From Solirubrobacteraceae bacterium (GTDB lineage Bacteria > Actinomycetota > Thermoleophilia > Solirubrobacterales > Solirubrobacteraceae): 62,293 bases of DNA. Shown here piece by piece: positions 59,883-62,293 of this stretch. Location: positions 1-62,293 of the forward strand of contig JAEMQS010000021.1 of NCBI GenBank assembly GCA_016463765.1, in the 5' to 3' direction. Each line of letters opens with the position of its first letter. The first letter of the stretch is position 1. The notes beneath the pieces are model-generated. The model searched no databases. It was not told where the DNA came from and saw nothing but the letters and a program-made list of their open reading frames with translations. The position numbers and the translations under genes were made by a program.

Positions 59883-61805
59883 GTGCGGGTCACTCTCCCT
59901 GACGGAACACCACTCGAGCTCGACGACGGCGCGACCGGCGCCGATGCGGCCGCCGCGATCGGCCCCGGGCTGGCGAAGGCCGCGCTCGCGGTCAAGCAGC
60001 AGGGGACCGTCCGCGACCTGAGCGCGCCGCTCATCGACGGCGAGCCCGTCGAGATCATCACCGAGCGATCGGGTCAGGACGCGCTGGACCTGGTCCGCCA
60101 CGACACGGCGCACGTCCTGGCGGCTGCGGTGATGGAGCTGTACCCCGGCGTGAAGATCTCCATCGGCCCGCCGATCGAGCAGGGCTTCTACTACGACTTC
60201 GACTTCCCCGAGGGCGTGTCGCTGAACGAGGGCGACTTCGCGGCCATCGAGGCGAAGATGAAGGAGCACGTCTCCGCCGACGAGGAGTTCGTCCGCGAGG
60301 AGGTGTCGGTCGCCCAGGCGCTCGAGCGCTTCCGCGCCGAGGGGCAGGACTACAAGGTCGAGCTCATCGAGGACCTCGTCCGCGACCAGGGCATTGAGAC
60401 CGTGAGTCTCTACACCAACGGCCCGTTCACCGACCTCTGCCGCGGTCCGCACGCGCCGTCGACCAAGCGGATCGGCGCGTTCAAGCTGCAGAGCGTCGCG
60501 GGCGCGTACTGGCGCGGCGACGCGAGCCGCCAGATGCTCACGCGCGTGTACGGCACCGCGTTCTTCAAGAAGAAGGAGCTCAACGCGCACCTCGAGCTCC
60601 TCGAGCAGGCCCGCGCGCGCGACCACCGCAAGCTCGGCGCCGAGCTCGACCTCTTCATGTTCAGCGAGCTGTCGCCCGGGTCGCCGTTCTGGCAGCCCAA
60701 CGGCATGCAGATCTGGAACTCGCTGACCGAGCTGTGGCGGGCCGAGAACGCGCGGCGCGGCTACCGCGAGGTGCGCACCCCGATCCTGTTCGACGTCGAC
60801 CTGTTCAAGACGTCGGGCCACTGGGACACCTACCGCGAGAACATGTACTTCACCGAGGTGGAGAAGCGGGCGATGGGCCTGAAGCCCATGAACTGCCCGG
60901 GGCACATCCAGCTCTACAAGAACGCGCGCCACAGCTACCGCGACCTGCCGATCCGGTACTCCGAGGCCGGACTGGTCCACCGCCACGAGCCGAGCGGCAC
61001 GCTGCACGGGCTCATGCGGGTCCGCCACATCACGCAGGACGACGCCCACATCTTCTGCACCGAGGAGCAGGTCGAGGCCGAGGTCGTCGCCTGCCTGAAC
61101 TTCGGTTTCGCCATCTACGAGCTGTTCGGGTTCGAGCCCCGCCTGGAGCTCTCCACCCGCCCGGACAAGCGGGTCGGCAGCGACGAGATGTGGGACCGCG
61201 CCGAGGCCGCCCTCGAAGCCGCGTTGCAGTCCCAGAACCTCGAGTACGACGTCAACCCGGGCGACGGCGCGTTCTACGGGCCGAAGATCGACCTGCACAT
61301 GACCGACTCGATCGGGCGGTCCTGGCAGCTGGGCACGGTGCAGCTGGACTACTCGATGCCCGAGCGCTTCGACATCACCTACACGGGCGCGGACAACGCC
61401 GACCATCGCCCGGTGATGATCCATCGCGCGCTGCTCGGATCGTTCGAGCGGTTCATCGGGATCCTCATCGAGCACTACGCGGGCGAGTTCCCGCTGTGGC
61501 TGTCGCCGACGCAGGCGATCGTGCTCCCGGTCTCCGACCGGCACAACGACTACGCGTTCTCCGTGCGCGACCATCTGCTCGACGCCGGCCTGCGGGTCGT
61601 CGTCGACGACCGCAGTGAGTCGATCGGTCGCAAGATCCGCGAGGCCGAACTCCAGAAGGTTCCGTACATGCTCATCGTCGGCGACCGCGAGGCGGAGTCC
61701 GGCGAGGTCAGCGTGCGCGCCCACAAGGAGGGCGACACGGGGGCCGAGACCGTGGCCGCACTGGGCGAGCGGCTGGCCGCGCAGGTACGTGATCGGCGGT
61801 CGTGA
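59883..61805 (+). CDS. thrS: Threonyl-tRNA synthetase
   Basis: The 640-aa class II synthetase has a TGS domain (1-60), an editing domain with HDTAHVLAAAVMEL and YTNGPFTDLCRGPHAPSTKR, and a catalytic core with zinc-site Cys in LKPMNCPGHIQLY. Motif 2 is HRHEPSGTLHGLMRVRHITQ and motif 3 is VMIHRALLGSFERFIGILIE, with a C-terminal anticodon-binding domain. The length is standard. TAACCT lies 7 nt before GTG 59883, so a leaderless transcript is likely. Followed by coupled DUF192 and probably infC. Confidence 0.97.
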   Translation: MRVTLPDGTPLELDDGATGADAAAAIGPGLAKAALAVKQQGTVRDLSAPLIDGEPVEIITERSGQDALDLVRHDTAHVLAAAVMELYPGVKISIGPPIEQGFYYDFDFPEGVSLNEGDFAAIEAKMKEHVSADEEFVREEVSVAQALERFRAEGQDYKVELIEDLVRDQGIETVSLYTNGPFTDLCRGPHAPSTKRIGAFKLQSVAGAYWRGDASRQMLTRVYGTAFFKKKELNAHLELLEQARARDHRKLGAELDLFMFSELSPGSPFWQPNGMQIWNSLTELWRAENARRGYREVRTPILFDVDLFKTSGHWDTYRENMYFTEVEKRAMGLKPMNCPGHIQLYKNARHSYRDLPIRYSEAGLVHRHEPSGTLHGLMRVRHITQDDAHIFCTEEQVEAEVVACLNFGFAIYELFGFEPRLELSTRPDKRVGSDEMWDRAEAALEAALQSQNLEYDVNPGDGAFYGPKIDLHMTDSIGRSWQLGTVQLDYSMPERFDITYTGADNADHRPVMIHRALLGSFERFIGILIEHYAGEFPLWLSPTQAIVLPVSDRHNDYAFSVRDHLLDAGLRVVVDDRSESIGRKIREAELQKVPYMLIVGDREAESGEVSVRAHKEGDTGAETVAALGERLAAQVRDRRS

Positions 61806-62176
61806 CCGCTTGGCGCCGCCGACTCGACCCGCTGCCCGCCCGTGCGCTGCCAGGAGGACTGGTGCTGCACGTCGCCGACGGACCGCTGTCGCGGCTGCGA
61901 GGCCTGGCCCGGCTGGACGACCTGCCCGGCGATCGCGGGCTGCTGCTCACCCGCACCAAGTCGGTCCACACGCTGGGGATGCGCTTCGCGCTCGACGTGA
62001 TCTGGCTGGATCGCCGCGGTGCCGTCGTGCGTGTCGATCACGGCGTGCAGCCCCGCAAGCATGCGGCGTGCCGCACCGCGCGGTCCGTGGTCGAGGTGGC
62101 CGCCGGCTCGGGCGATCGCTTCGCCGCGGCCCTGGCGTCGCAGGTTCCTGTACAACGTGCGCGTGCGTCGTCGTGA
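61802..62176 (+). CDS. DUF192 protein
   Basis: The 124-aa protein has the DUF192 core GLARLDDLPGDRGLLLTRTK, then VHTLGMRFALDVIWLDRRGA and a C-terminal VVEVAAGSGDR. The family is of unknown function and often exported or associated with sulfur/copper proteins. GTG 61802 overlaps the thrS stop by 4 bp (GTGA). Co-translated with thrS. Confidence 0.85.
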   Translation: MTAWRRRLDPLPARALPGGLVLHVADGPLSRLRGLARLDDLPGDRGLLLTRTKSVHTLGMRFALDVIWLDRRGAVVRVDHGVQPRKHAACRTARSVVEVAAGSGDRFAAALASQVPVQRARASS

Positions 62177-62182
62177 CGCGGC

Positions 62183-62188
62183 TATACT
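62183..62188 (+). promoter_or_regulatory. -10 hexamer TATACT downstream of DUF192 gene
   Basis: TATACT follows the DUF192 stop by 6 bp and likely starts the next transcript. A seven-codon ORF MTRAPKN (62242-62265) lies in the resulting 5' UTR and abuts the GTG at 62266. Confidence 0.5.
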
Positions 62189-62265
62189 CGCTCCCGTTGA
62201 CTTCTGACTCTGTCCCGAACACACCGCCGCGCGCCTCACGCATGACCCGCGCGCCCAAGAACTAA

Positions 62266-62293
62266 GTGCCGGTTCCGAGAAGGTTTGACCGGC
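62266..62293 (+). CDS. infC: Probable start of infC (translation initiation factor IF-3), cut by window end
   Basis: GTG 62266 immediately follows a TAA and opens VPVPRRFDR to the window end. In many actinobacteria and in Thermoleophilia thrS is followed by infC, and the basic Arg-rich start is compatible with IF-3. Nine codons cannot prove identity, so the call rests mainly on context. Confidence 0.35.

Noticed and set aside
59685..61724. 679-codon minus-strand open frame opposite thrS
   Set aside because: Shadow of thrS; no family motif.
1..62293. CRISPR array
   Set aside because: No regularly spaced repeats with unique spacers were seen by eye on either strand, and no cas-like gene is present.

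Overview
The window is 62.3 kb of very GC-rich bacterial chromosome. The proteins, the mix of leaderless and Shine-Dalgarno genes, the mycobacterial-type P450, EthR and MmpL relatives, and the thrS-DUF192-(infC) order suggest an actinobacterium, most likely of the Thermoleophilia/Solirubrobacterales type. That placement is inferred from gene style; no rRNA is present.

Layout. (1) 1-7.7 kb is ordinary chromosome: two secreted proteins (a P-domain-like tail and a beta-propeller/TSP3 protein), SelO, a DUF1707 membrane protein, an acyl-CoA synthetase and a small exported protein. It ends at a tRNA terminator and the 3' half of a tRNA-Arg(CCG) gene (7707-7751). (2) 7.75-37 kb looks like an acquired, partly decayed island. 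It holds an intact IS21-family element with a 5-bp target duplication and an IS1380-type remnant with clear inverted repeats. It carries two related secreted repeat proteins and a dense catabolic set: a Baeyer-Villiger monooxygenase, three cytochromes P450, a ChoD-like GMC oxidoreductase, a PaaI-type thioesterase, a BtrH/DUF4872 protein, an MBL hydrolase and four TetR-type regulators, one with two fused TetR domains. Then come a diguanylate cyclase, a truncated MFS gene and a translationally coupled cassette of two unknown genes, an excisionase-like gene and a tyrosine integrase. The integrase ends 52 bp from tRNA-Gly(GCC). (3) 37-62.3 kb is chromosome: tRNA-Gly, tRNA-Cys and tRNA-Val; SanA/YdcF; transporters; a DUF2892-MmpL operon; acetolactate decarboxylase; a sulfate ABC operon beside a carbonic anhydrase, a degenerate CysA-like protein and an Rrf2 regulator; an amidase; a class-V aminotransferase; a 5'-nucleotidase; thrS-DUF192 and probably the start of infC.

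How the genes may work together. The island reads as a regulated pathway for oxidising and cleaving a hydrophobic cyclic substrate (sterol-, terpenoid- or cyclic-ketone-like): P450 hydroxylation, alcohol oxidation by the GMC enzyme, Baeyer-Villiger ring opening, then CoA-ester handling and hydrolysis. Similar palindromes (GTGAACGAnCGTTCAC-like, core AACGATCGTT) lie in front of several of its genes and suggest a shared TetR-type regulon. The sulfate block looks like an Rrf2-controlled sulfur-assimilation locus that has acquired a non-catalytic CysA paralogue.

The least explained feature is a pair of tandem units at 41.77-42.08 kb. Each has a 10-bp palindrome, a strong ribosome binding site, a six-codon ORF (MPYRRS or MPYRRT) and a hairpin. 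Several genes show a -10 hexamer 6-7 nt before the start codon, so leaderless transcription seems common here.
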